Positions 11,068 to 22,800 of a stretch of 64,000 bases of DNA are shown piece by piece (within the stretch, counting starts at the first letter, position 1; every line of letters starts with the position of its first letter). The DNA is from Scolanthus callimorphus (Eukaryota; Cnidaria; Anthozoa; Actiniaria; Edwardsiidae): positions 7,496,953-7,560,952 of the forward strand of contig CM066913.1 in the NCBI GenBank assembly GCA_033964015.1, in the 5' to 3' direction. A program made the position numbers and the translations under genes. The notes under the pieces were generated by a model. That model was not told the origin of the DNA. It did no database searches and worked only from the letters and a program-made list of their open reading frames with translations.

Positions 11068-12404
11068 TTCTTTTTCGATTGCTTGATTTCCGTTGATGGT
11101 CTAAGCAATTTTACAATAATTAAATCTCCACGATGTTGTTTTTCAAACGTTTTAACGTCTAAAATCAACAGCCACGTGATGAATCGATGCCGAGGGGCGA
11201 ATTCAGTTCCCTTACTTTTACAGGATGTGAATTTGGACATTTAACGAGTGCTTAGCTCGGAAAACAGTCTTTGACACAACTGTGTGTAGTTACGCTCTTC
11301 GAGTGGCAAATGTACTTCAACAGAAACACCGCACGTTTGATTAGAATTCCTGTCCTGTTCCGAGCCACGTACAGTACAAAGCCAACAGCTTTTTAAAGTC
11401 ACATCACAACTGAGCTCTCCCCCACAGGAAGGAGGCACCTCGCTTTTATCCGCATATAAATTTAATCATCCTTGGAACTGAAAAGATTATTAATACAAAC
11501 AAAAAACTGAGCAACCGAGGAAGTTAAAGAAAGGATATAAATTACTCTCCTGGCAGGTGAAAAAGCGATATATGCAAATTCATCCCAATGAGCGCTCGAA
11601 GATTCTTCTTGAAATGTCTAGTTTTTGTGAGTAAACCTTTCAAGCTCTTACTGTACGAACATTTCAAGCTCTAATATCGCTGAGAATAAATGTGAGTCTG
11701 GCTGCAAGTTCCGGGGAGTCTTTCCGGGGCAACAATAGAGGTACTTATAAGCGTAGCACCAATAAAGAAAATATATACTATCGAAAGTAATTCATTTCCA
11801 CGCATTTCTAACGGTTTTCCGTAAAGAAATTCAATCAGAGTGCTCCCAAGTCATCTTGTCTCATTAAAAAAAGCTGTGCATTGGTTTTCGCCAATATTTG
11901 ACATTTCCTTTTGCCTGCGTTACTGATATTACCATCAGCTATTCAGCTGTTTTAGATCAATTGAATTCTAGAATATTTTATTTTCGGATCTTAGACAGCA
12001 GTCGCGAATATGACGCTGCCAGGCCTCTTCTCATAAGTACACAAGGTTGTCCATTCATGTAGACAAAAAAAAAACGACATGCTTATGTAATGGCTTTTTC
12101 CAATTGTCCATTTTGTAAGATATATCAAGAAAACATTGTCGTCTTTCTAGAAATAGACCGGGCTTCCTGTGGTGTCTCGTCTACCTTGTTTCCAGGTTAT
12201 TGACCGTGAAAAACACAGCAGAAAATGCACAGAACATATTTTCTCGAGTATATTTGAGTTCTGGTTGAGTTTGAAGTATTCTACGTCAATAAAAATAGTG
12301 AAAAACTTGCTGGGATTCTAAATATGGTATGCAGATACTTCCTTATAAGGAAGTTGAAGAAAGTCGACAATTTTTAAGGGAATTTTCTTGATATTGTGTG
12401 AAGA

Positions 12405-12860
12405 GGCAGTGGTGTAGCTACCTCTAGGCAGAATGGCATTAGCCTACACAATTTTTTTTTTGCCAAAAATATTTTTTGTTATCTCCGCATCACGAAAGGG
12501 AAAAAAGGAAGAGATCCGTGCCTACATAATATCTTAGCAAACGAAACTTGCCCTTTCTTAGCCTGCGTAGCGGCTCTAAAAGGGAAGGGGAGGGAGTCGG
12601 GGCGCCGCTACGCAGGCTAGCCCTTTCTGGGCACATCTTGAACATCTATCTTTGTTAGTGAAAAGATTTATGTTTTATTTTGGTACAAGCCCTGTATTAT
12701 CATTGTGCACGAATGTGTCACATGTCCATCAAAGGTTGAAAATTCGTTGTCCATTCCTTTAAGCCATCTCTTCAAATATCGAATATCTAATTACTCCTCC
12801 CTTCGCTTCAATATTTTGCCTACACAATTAAAGTGGTCCCTCCTGGCTACGCCACTGATA
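12405..12860. mobile_element. DNA element with CAGTGG...GTAGC ends, carrying a nested MITE
   Basis: The left end GCAGTGGTGTAGCTACC near 12412 is mirrored by GGCTACGCCACTG ending near 12857. A 61-bp MITE with its own target duplication lies inside at 12559-12619. CAGTGGCGTAGC-type termini are common among hAT-like elements; no clean target duplication was seen for the outer element. Confidence 0.5.
12559..12619. mobile_element. 61-bp MITE with perfect 16-bp TIR and 9-bp target duplication
   Basis: The left TIR TAGCCTGCGTAGCGGC (12559-12574) is the exact reverse complement of 12604-12619. The flanks 12550-12558 and 12620-12628 are both GCCCTTTCT, a perfect 9-bp target site duplication. The outermost 9 bp (TAGCCTGCG) are shared with the 88-bp element at 58504-58591. 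Confidence 0.92.
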
Positions 12861-13400
12861 GGGCTTTTTGAAAATAACAAGCCAAAATCTTGCCACAGAC
12901 TGTAATAAATACTATTTACAGTGATAAGAATAATCATAACATCAATTTATAACCTTGTACAACCGCCTTGGGGCTGGCTGGTATCTCCATGCAACTGAGT
13001 TCAAAGATGTAGATCAAAGATCGGCTGTTCCTGTTTAGTCAAATCACTAGATAGTGGTCTATTATCAATGCTCCATTCTGATTGGTTGAGCTAGTATTAG
13101 GCTATTAAAGTTATAGCTTTCAAGTAGCGTAAAGTATCGGGTTAAAAGCCAACAAAACGGGCCAGCTGTAAAGCTTTTGTTTAGAAAATGTAACTTGCTA
13201 ATTGGATTTGACTAAAACAATTATTTCCGTTCGGCTGGAGGAATAATTGTTAAATATATCATGTGATGTGATTGATAGATACGTCAGATTGCTACTTGAA
13301 ATGCATCTCATTTAGTTTTGGTTGCGTTGTTCTTCTGATTTTTACCGAGTATCTGGCTCAGCATCTGAAAGAGTAAAAAAAAAAATACTTGACAACTGGA

Positions 13401-13625
13401 ATGACGCATGCTCCAGGAGCAATCGCTCTGATTCATCAGCAAAACTAATTAGACCATCCTATCAGATACCTATATTTAAGAATATGTAGAGGTAAAAAGA
13501 ATGGTCCGATGGATCGCGAAGATTACAAACGATTGTTTTCGAGGTTTCAGCCTTCGCTGAGCCATCGTTACGGGACGACACTTCTTTGTTTTGAGATGCG
13601 CAGAACAGCTGCGCAGTTCCGTGAC
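13401..13625 (-). mobile_element. Kolobok/T2-like MITE, family B copy 1
   Basis: An inverted copy of the element at 57677-57930. Shared blocks are GCATGCTCCAGGAGCAATCG, ACCATCCTATCAGA, CCTTCGCTGAGCCATCGTTA and CGGGACGACACTTCTTTG. The outer ends are diverged. Confidence 0.7.
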
Positions 13626-13835
13626 TGATTTGTCGTTTTATTAACCCGGGAAGAAGAGACTGCTCATCTAGCCAAGGCACTCGAAGCGAGCGTTTATATG
13701 GAGAAAATACGCCAAAATGGCGTGAGTTGTCCCGAATAGAAAGGCGAGCCAAACTGTTCATATGGAGAAAGTTGTCAACCAATAGGAACGCATCTGATAT
13801 CGGCTCATATGATCATATGACAATAAACTAGTCCA

Positions 13836-16800
13836 TCAGTGTACGATTGTACAAACCTCTTGAAATTTCCTCGTCAAGATATTTGTGAATTCATGCTCCG
13901 AAGTCCCAGATGGTAGAAGGGTCGATATAGGTCGCGATGGGTTCACTGTGTTGTACTTGTCAAGCTTATCCTTGGGCAGATAATCTTGTCTTACATTTAC
14001 CTGTTGGATATTAGAAAATAATTCTACACATTTACTGCAATTTCCATAATTCTGCGAACTCTACGCCAACTAACAAAGACGGCGGTTTGGCTTCCGACAA
14101 TCAAACGAGTAAAATCATAAATCATTACACATGATTTATGATTTTATATGATATTCAGAATGATATTTTTTTCTTATAGTTATTAAATGCATGTAAAAAT
14201 TGTATATATACACATTGTAAGGCCCAGTCCATAAATATGAATTGTAATTTCCATAATTTTTTGAGTATAATAATTTGTAAATAAGGTCGCAATTCGTCCT
14301 TGGACGTGATGATTTTATAATAAAAGCCATCTTATCTAACATCACTTTCGAGCTTTTAAAAACTAGCTAGGAATATTCACGTACAACATATCGATCACAG
14401 TGCTGTCAGAAAAATGCAGACGGTTATTAAAAAAAAAAAAAGTAGCCGTCCCAGTTTGCCTAATTTCAATCTCTCAATTATGCTTCTATTAAAACAAGCC
14501 GGCAGTGAAACGCAAACTGCCGTTTAGTAGCCGGCGGAGTTCCGACAATTCCCGGCTTGTTCTGATAGGACTGTATCAACCGCGACATTTATGCGCGACC
14601 TGCGACATTTATCCTTTTCGAATTTCCTAGGGATACTCTTGTTATTTTGACGAGATACAGGAACCCATAAATAGCTTACCCTTGGGCGAGGAAATTCTTC
14701 TACTCTTCTTGCATCGGCCAAGCGAACAAATACGGAGGCACCTTCTAAATATTTCACCTACAAATACAAAATATACGTTCCGGTTCGAAAGTCCTAACGC
14801 TATCCAACACAAGCACAGAAATATCTCTCACGGGAACTTACAGTTTTCTTTCTTCGCAAGCTGGCCAATACATCTTGGCATGCGTCGTTTTGTAATGCCT
14901 TGAGGACCGCCTTTCAAAAGCAACAAAAGGCAAATGTTTTAATATTATTTAATATTATTTAAAGGGAACCTGCCACGCAAATGCGTATCTCATGCGTATC
15001 TCAAATGCGTATCTCATGCGTATCTCAAATGCGTATCGTCCCGTAACGATGGCCAGCGAAGGCTAAAAACTTCGAAAACAATCGCTTATAATCTCGCTAT
15101 AGCTATTTCTCGATGCATCGACCATTCTTTTTAACTTCACATACACTCTTTTTTTATATAAAACGTCTTATTTTCAGTTGAGGCTGGGCCGTTCTTATTT
15201 TTGGAGCAGTTTGAGGCTGGGCATATTCTTAAGGATGTTCTTAAATTTCAGTGTCGTCGTAACCTGAAATAGGATAGATCTCATAGCAGGATACATAACA
15301 ATGAAGTATTAAAGAGAGTTTATAAATTACAATATTAAAGGTCGTTATTATTAACACATTTGACTCTGAATTTTAGAACGCATCACTGAAAAAATAGATA
15401 TTTTGTTCCTATCTGAGCCTCGGGCATGTTCTTAGCATGTTCTTAAAATTTGGGTAAATTTCAGGCTGAACGTTCTTATAAAAAAGGTTCTTATTAAAAA
15501 AAGAGTGTATTCTTAAATAGGTATCTGATAGGATGGTCTAATTAGTTTTGCTGAGTTATCAGAGTGATCGCTCCTGGAGCATGCGCGTATCGTGACAGCC
15601 TCCCTAAACTAGTTGTTTGCCGGTCGTTAAATAGGCTTTTCAAGTGCTATATGCCCAAATGAACATAAAAAGAGGAATTAAAATCGAAAGTGGGTTTCTG
15701 TGATTCGAATCACTCTGATTGGCTAAGTGTATTTACTTGCTGTTCTGTTTTCTGAAATCATCATCTGAAATCTGCAGCTCTAACAATATGTTCACAGTTA
15801 ACCACAGGCAACCCATCTTTGAACAAACCTGCCTGGTTGCCCAATCTACTTTGCGAACAACTCTCCTATGTTAGTCTACATTTGTAACTGCGAGATATCG
15901 CTTACCTCTGTGGGTTCGCCACTGTACAGCGGTAGCTGGTAGCAACCATTGAGTACATATCCTTCGTGAAATATTTGTACCGCTGTCCAAGCCTTTTTTA
16001 TAAACAAAGAAAAATTCATTAAAAAAACGAGCGGGTGGTTGGGTTGTAAATGAAAGCTGAATGGTTGTAAAATGGCCAAAACTATAATTACAATACTCAT
16101 ACAGCTTTGGCATTATCATTTGCATTGTCAGAAACTCATACGGAGTCACTAATCTGCTACGATAAGCACGAGCTATTGAATTTCGACGCTTGTTTCGGAT
16201 GATAGAGACCGGGTTGCCTGCAGCTGTGGCTCGCATCCCTGAAAACCGATTGAAACACTTCATCTCATGTTTATAATTGAAAATACGCTTCATCAAAGTC
16301 AAACAGCTTACAATTACCCTGCTTAGGTTAGCTGTAAAGCATGGAAATTGCACGGCGCATTTATAATTTGCACCATAAGGCATATTGCGTTATAGCAGCA
16401 TAAAGGGTTTCGTGCGCTAACATGAAAAACTTCAAATGAAGGAGACGGTACAAGCTTCCTTTACTAAGGTACAATGTGAGTATCTTTATTGTGGTTTTCA
16501 TAATTCTGGAACTCCGCACCGACTACTTGATTGAGCGTTTTCTGAATCAAACATCAAAGCAACCCGGTAGATTTTTGCAAACCTCTGAGAGATGTTTTTG
16601 CTTGATAAGTGTTAGTTGTGCGATCGGAGGAACCTGCTAAAACACGGTTTGACTATCGCTTCAGAGCTCACAGAATTATGAAAACGGTTGTAAGGTCAGT
16701 AAGGAAACGGAAAATAGTTTTATACCAGACATGAAAACGTTTTTGCATCAACGTTTTGGTACGAATTACAACGTAGAGCGGCACTTACAAAGTAGAGTAA

Positions 16801-19800
16801 AAGTTACACAATTTTTCCCTTGCCCTTTTTTATTTAATTAAAAATAGTTTGAAATCAGACCCTGTGTTCGATGGGCGTGACATATAGTTTTGCTGCGCTT
16901 ATGATCCCTCCTTCGGTCTAAAACTGATTTAAGTAATATGTAGTCATAGGACAGAAAACTGATAGTGTTGATTTAGATAACATTATCACACCCATCTGAC
17001 GCAGGGTCTTTAAGGTTTAGCGCGAGGCCGTATCCTAGCGTGTTTTACCTCGATCTTACAAACTATTCTGGTCTCTAAATAAAATAGCTAAAAACTGCCA
17101 TCAAAAATGATCAGCACTAACAAATTATAAAGTTATTGTTCCTCAACACACAATGATGGTCTTTCAACACCATAGACATGAAACCTTGGGCAGGCGCGAA
17201 ATCTTGGACTTTTCCAGGAGTAAGCTCGCAATCCGCGATTTCCCGCTTAAGCCGCGCGCAATAAACATGAAATCTTGGACTTTTCCAGTAGTAATTTCCA
17301 GCGTACAGCGCGCGCGCCTACCGAAAAGGAAAAAAGGTCTAGGCCCATGAACATGAACAATTCCTAGTTTTCTCTATGTCATATTTCATTACAGATGAGA
17401 AAAATAACAGTTCTGATACGCCACATCTTATCGCTGCCGTTCTCGTTGCTCAGTTCCACTTTTCTACTGAAATCTACTACATGTCCGACGAACAAGCGTC
17501 CTACATGGAAACCAACACCGACCGCCGCCTTGTTGGTCATGTGATAGAAACTCTACGAGTTAATAACATGGTTGCATGCATCCAGCTTTGTCTGAGAAAC
17601 AGGAAGTGTAAATCTGTGAACTACTTCTTGAGCTCGCAGGCGAGACGTGTGTGCGAGATAAACGATGTCTCCCCGAGGAAATTAACAGCGGTGATAGAGA
17701 AAACCCTTTACACCAACCGAACAGTATCCTCATTTGTTGGACTGACCTCCAAATGGGAATGTACATATTTACTACATTGGGCGCCACCGGAACCAATGGC
17801 CCGACAAGCACAAGCGGTTACAATTCAACCAATCTCGAGGGGATGGTGGCGCTGGTAAAGGGGATACAACTGTGGAAGACGCCATTGTCGGGGAATTATA
17901 TAATCGAAGCGAAGGGTGCTTCGGGCGGCATGGGTGTCTGCAATGGTAGCAATGTAACTGCTTTGGGCGGGAAAGGGGCAAAAATAAGAGGCAGCTTTAC
18001 CCTCAAAAAAGGTTCTGAGCTTAAGATACTTGTGGGTCAAAAGGGGACTCGAAATTGTGGTCTCGGGACCGGGGGAGGGGGGAGTTTTGTAACCACGGTA
18101 GATGACGTACCTTTGGTGATTGCCGGTGGGGGAGGGGGTGGGGATAGAAATATTCCTATAGATGGTGATCCAGGTCAGGTGACGAGTTACGGAAGTCGAT
18201 CTGGTGGTCAGAATGGGGGGCGCGGGCGAGTATATGTCAACGAGACTGGTCTCTTTGAAGACCTTTTAAGCTATTTTGCCGGTGCTGGATTTTATAGCGA
18301 TGAAGCTGATGCCCAAGGCTACAATCCCGATAGCTTCCAAAAAGGAGGAAAAGGAGCGTCCGCTGGCGGCTTTGGGGGTGGGGGAAAGGGGGGCGGAGGG
18401 GGTTACTCAGGAGGGGGGATAATCAGGTTGTATCCTAAATATCAAGCAGGAGGAGGGGGCTCTTATAATGGGGGCGCTGAGCAGCTTATCACTGCAGGCA
18501 ATAATGAGGGAGATGGAGAGGTGAAAATCATGTTGTTCACATAGTACGGCTTGTATAACATAAGAGGACGTCAAAACCAAATAACACTTAACTGGGAGTG
18601 AGGTAGGAACACGTGTGTGAGAGAGGACGGCAATACATGCGGCAATGCGACCTCTGGGGCAATTCCTCTGGTGACCAAGATTTTCAACTTCGCGACAATT
18701 TTTATCACGATAAGGAGTCAACTAGTGACGACTTGAAAAATAGTCCTAGTTACAAAATACGTATAAGAATATAGCGTTTGATTTAATAAGTAAATAAATA
18801 ATACCCACTCTCTAAAGCGATTTCATATTTTAGCATGTGATGTAGACCGGTCAACACGAATATAAACAAAACAGCGACAACAATATTCTTACCGACTGCG
18901 CCACGGAGCTATTTTGCTGCCATACATAATATAAAGTTTCTTTTTCTTTGCTTATTACGCTGTTTATGTTTCTGTAATGGGCTTACGCCCTTTGCAGATA
19001 ATTATTTAGAAACAAACAAAAACATAAGCACAGCAATGCAAGCACCACGAACAACGACAACTGCGACACCGACAAAAACAGTAGCAGCAGTTGCAAGAGA
19101 GTGGTAATGTTTCACCCGCGATTGATCACAGAATGCTATAGGATTATTCAAAGCTTCAGGAGGCTAGATTCCGCTAAGAAAATAGCACGAAAAAAGCGAT
19201 ATCGCACGAGTCGCGCAGCGACGAGGGCGATGTCGCCTTTTTGAGTGCTATTTTCGGCGGAATCTACCGACTGAACGCTTTGAATATACTTGAATCCTAT
19301 GATATCTCGTCCTCAATTTACACAAAAAAGAGATATCATAGGATTCTATAGATAAATTCATCGCATGACGAGTGAATTCCACGGTAAACTCACGCGTAAA
19401 ACGATATCGCACGAGTCGCGAAGCAACGAAATATAAATTTTTCTTGAATCCCATAGTAAAGATTTGATATTAATTTACTGTAATGATTCGAGCTTTGAAC
19501 GTTCTTTGCGCGCGGGTAACCTATTGTTTTATTGAATTCAGCTTTCAACCATTGAATTCCACGTTAAATTTCATTCGTCTTTAGCCAATCAACGCGCGCG
19601 TAAGAAATGAGCTATGGGATTCAAGGTGAAATTAGATTTTGAAAAGGAATGCCACGGAACAGACAGATGGAAAGAAAATGTTTCAATACCTGTCCTCTTA
19701 GGCCCCAGACCTCTTGGTTCTGTGCGTACTCCACGGTCACCTCGTGCAGATGAATAATTAGCACCAGAGAGCGTTGGTACGAGCGGCACGGAAAGGTCTG

Positions 19801-22800
19801 ATGGACAAGACGAATAAATAACTTAATGAACAACACAAATTCCATTCCATTCTTCCATTAGTTTAGACGATTAGAATCTGATTGGTTTCTTTTGTTGTTT
19901 GCCCATATGGGAACATTTCTCCAAGCAGGAGCCAAGGGAGCCAAGCAGACGAACAACTCAGACCGATCTCAGACAACTCAGACTGATCTATTTTTAGAAT
20001 GGCTGAGGTAACCAAATACACAAGATTGCCGTTTGCGAAGTGACTGCATTCACAGGGAATTTCTACAGAAACCCATCCATGGGAAAAGCTGAATTTCCCA
20101 TGGTAGGCGAATGGGAAGTGTTAGGATTTCCCATGGTCATCCATAGGGTTTTCAATCACACAGCTGTGTTGTTCAGGGGCCGGTTCCTAGAAGGTCAGTT
20201 AAGAGTTATCTGTAGATAAACGCTTATCCAACGGATAAATCCTGAACAAAACCCATAGAACAGATAACGTTTATCCGTGGATAACTTTATCCAAACTTTC
20301 AGGAACCGGCCCCAGGTAGTTATGGCTGAGAGGCTCCTGAACCAGGCCCGCTGTTCCTAAGTCAAAAACAAGATGGCAAAGACATCGAAAACAGTTATCA
20401 CTACAATCCCTGCAAGTTTGTCGAACATTTAGTACATTTTTTAAAGTTTTATCATTAATCCTATAAAATGGGGATTTACCGTGACTTCCTTATAAGGATA
20501 TTGACCAAATACTGAATACGGCGGCAGGCTTTGCAAGAATAACACTTTTCAACAGTTAAATATAACAACTAGACCTCTGTCTGCACAGGACCATCGACCA
20601 CATAAGATCAAGGACATTTTTCTTTTACTGCAATAATGGCAAGTCCCAAATGATCTCCCAGCATCGTAACGCAAAAAACACAGGTGCTTTTCTTGTGTTA
20701 CCTTAAATCCGTCCATCCACACAGGCGAGTTTATGTCACTCGAACTCAGGAAATGTGTAGAGAGTTCCAAAGGATCTTCACGGTCACCCTGTTGTGTCAA
20801 GCAGTAAGGGGTCAGAAAAGCAAGGACTAAGGCCAAGGTCTGTAGTGTCGTGAAATGTGCGAAGGTTTCTGGTGCAGTACACGACAGGGCCAAAAAATTT
20901 TGCTCCGACGAAGGGCTAACGCTCGAAACGTCAGCATAACACCATTTTTCCACGGCGTTTAACATAAATCTCAACCTTTGGTTGTTGTTGTTCATGTTCA
21001 CGTCTCCGCCGACGCAGACCACCTAGTTTTCCCGTAAAACTAGTCATACCAATGACTATGAAAGTGGAGCAATATCAATGTGCCCTTATAGTACCTTCGA
21101 AATTAATCCATTTTGTACGATTTATAACCATTATAACTTTGGGACACACATATTCCTTTCCACATTTCAGAAACATTTTTCTAACACATGATTTGTTTGT
21201 CTTTGACTTTTCAAGATTGAGGAAATACTTCGAATTTTTTTCACCGTGTTCTAACCACTTTGCACGAGAGCGAATAATTGAGCCTCTCGTTAAATTTTCG
21301 TATTCCTTTTCGTATTCAGATCTTAAAAAATGTAATTCCTCCTGGAGAGTGCTCCAGACGGCCGGTGACTTAGACAAGTTTTCCTCTATTCTTTTTAAAT
21401 CCGATTCAAGTTTCCCGATTTTTTTATTCCTATGATCGCGTGCCTTATGTTTGCGAATTTTATACTTCATGTAGTCCCAAGTTATTCTGTGCTTGATGGT
21501 ATGGCCGTTAAGTACATAAATCCCGGCGTAACAAATCGATAAATCGATAACCCAATAAAATCGATATTTGTCGATACTAATCGATTTTAATCGATTGATT
21601 TTATCGGTAATCGATAAAATTGATCGCTAGCTCCGTTGTGATTATCGATTTTTCAATAATTATATCGATTTTCATCGATTTTTATCGACAGGCACAGGAT
21701 TGATTAATGTATCGATATTCTTTGAAAAGATGCCTCTAATAGAAGAAGTTCCACTTCTAGTCTTGGGTAGTCTACCCTGGAAACCAGAGGCTCGAGGTCC
21801 AAAGATCGAGTTTCCTGAGAAACAACAACGTGAGCGGGCAGAGTTTCAGCTTCTGGTCCCCACAGTATTGGGGTATATAGTAGTCCAGAATCTTCTCGGA
21901 TCTTTGTCTTAATAGCATGGTATAGTTTGCTGCTCGTCTGCTGCGTTCTTGGTCGAGACACAATAAATTTAAATAACTTTTATCTTTGGAACTGTGTTAT
22001 GCTATACTTTCGATATCAAGTGATATCGACTTTTATCGATCTGTTGAGGATGGCTGTGACTATCGATTTTTATCAATTGCCGATATTAGTCGATAATGAA
22101 CCGTCAATCTGATCGACAAATATCGATTTATCGATCAGTTTTCGATGATCGATTTCTATCGATTTGTTACGCCGGCATAAATGCAAATGTTATGTGTGGT
22201 TTCGGTCGTTTTTCAAAATGGCGGTTAGCTCAGAGAAGACCCTGGGGGAGGCTGAGTCACATGACTATTGTTTGAGGACATGAGAATGAGGTTTGTCCTT
22301 TGTTTCGAAACGGTCATGTGACTCAGCCTCCCCCAGGGTCTTCTCAGGAGCTAACCGCCATTTTGAAAAACGACCGAGAAGACCCTGGGGACGAGGTTGG
22401 TGCTCCTGATACAGCCGATTGCGTTTGACTGTTTAACCCTAACAATTCGCATGTTATGTTTGAACGTTGGAAAGTTGCGTTTCTAGGATGGAGCGAGACG
22501 TTTCTATGGAGAACCAAACAGTTCTGCCAGTGGATGCACTAGGCGAAACATGTAAGAACATGATTTGCTTAGATGGTTTGGCTGGTAAGGGATTTGGATA
22601 CAACTTAGTACAGTGATAGGCCTCCTGATTCAGGGCGAAGGGCTTTAACATTTTCGAGCCTCAACTAGACACTTTAGGACACTTCATTCAGTACTGTTTT
22701 ACCTTGTAAAATGCTCCTGGAGGAGACAAACAGAAGGTCGCAAATGAGAACTGCGTCCATGGGAGATTCTGAGCCGCGTCAACAGAAACCTGTCAAAAAT

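Larger units (their letters stand above)
11068..13835. other. Intergenic and repeat interval upstream of the 146-aa ORF
   Basis: It contains the nested element pair at 12405-12860 and a Kolobok/T2-like MITE copy at about 13401-13625. The remainder is AT-rich with no supported gene. TTTATT at about 13637 (AATAAA on the minus strand) is a possible poly(A) signal for the CCDC17-like gene ending at 13836. Confidence 0.45.

Noticed and set aside
15871..16383. 170-codon minus-strand open frame
   Set aside because: It is a shadow: the real host exon 15992-15906 uses a different frame with clear family motifs and proper splice sites.
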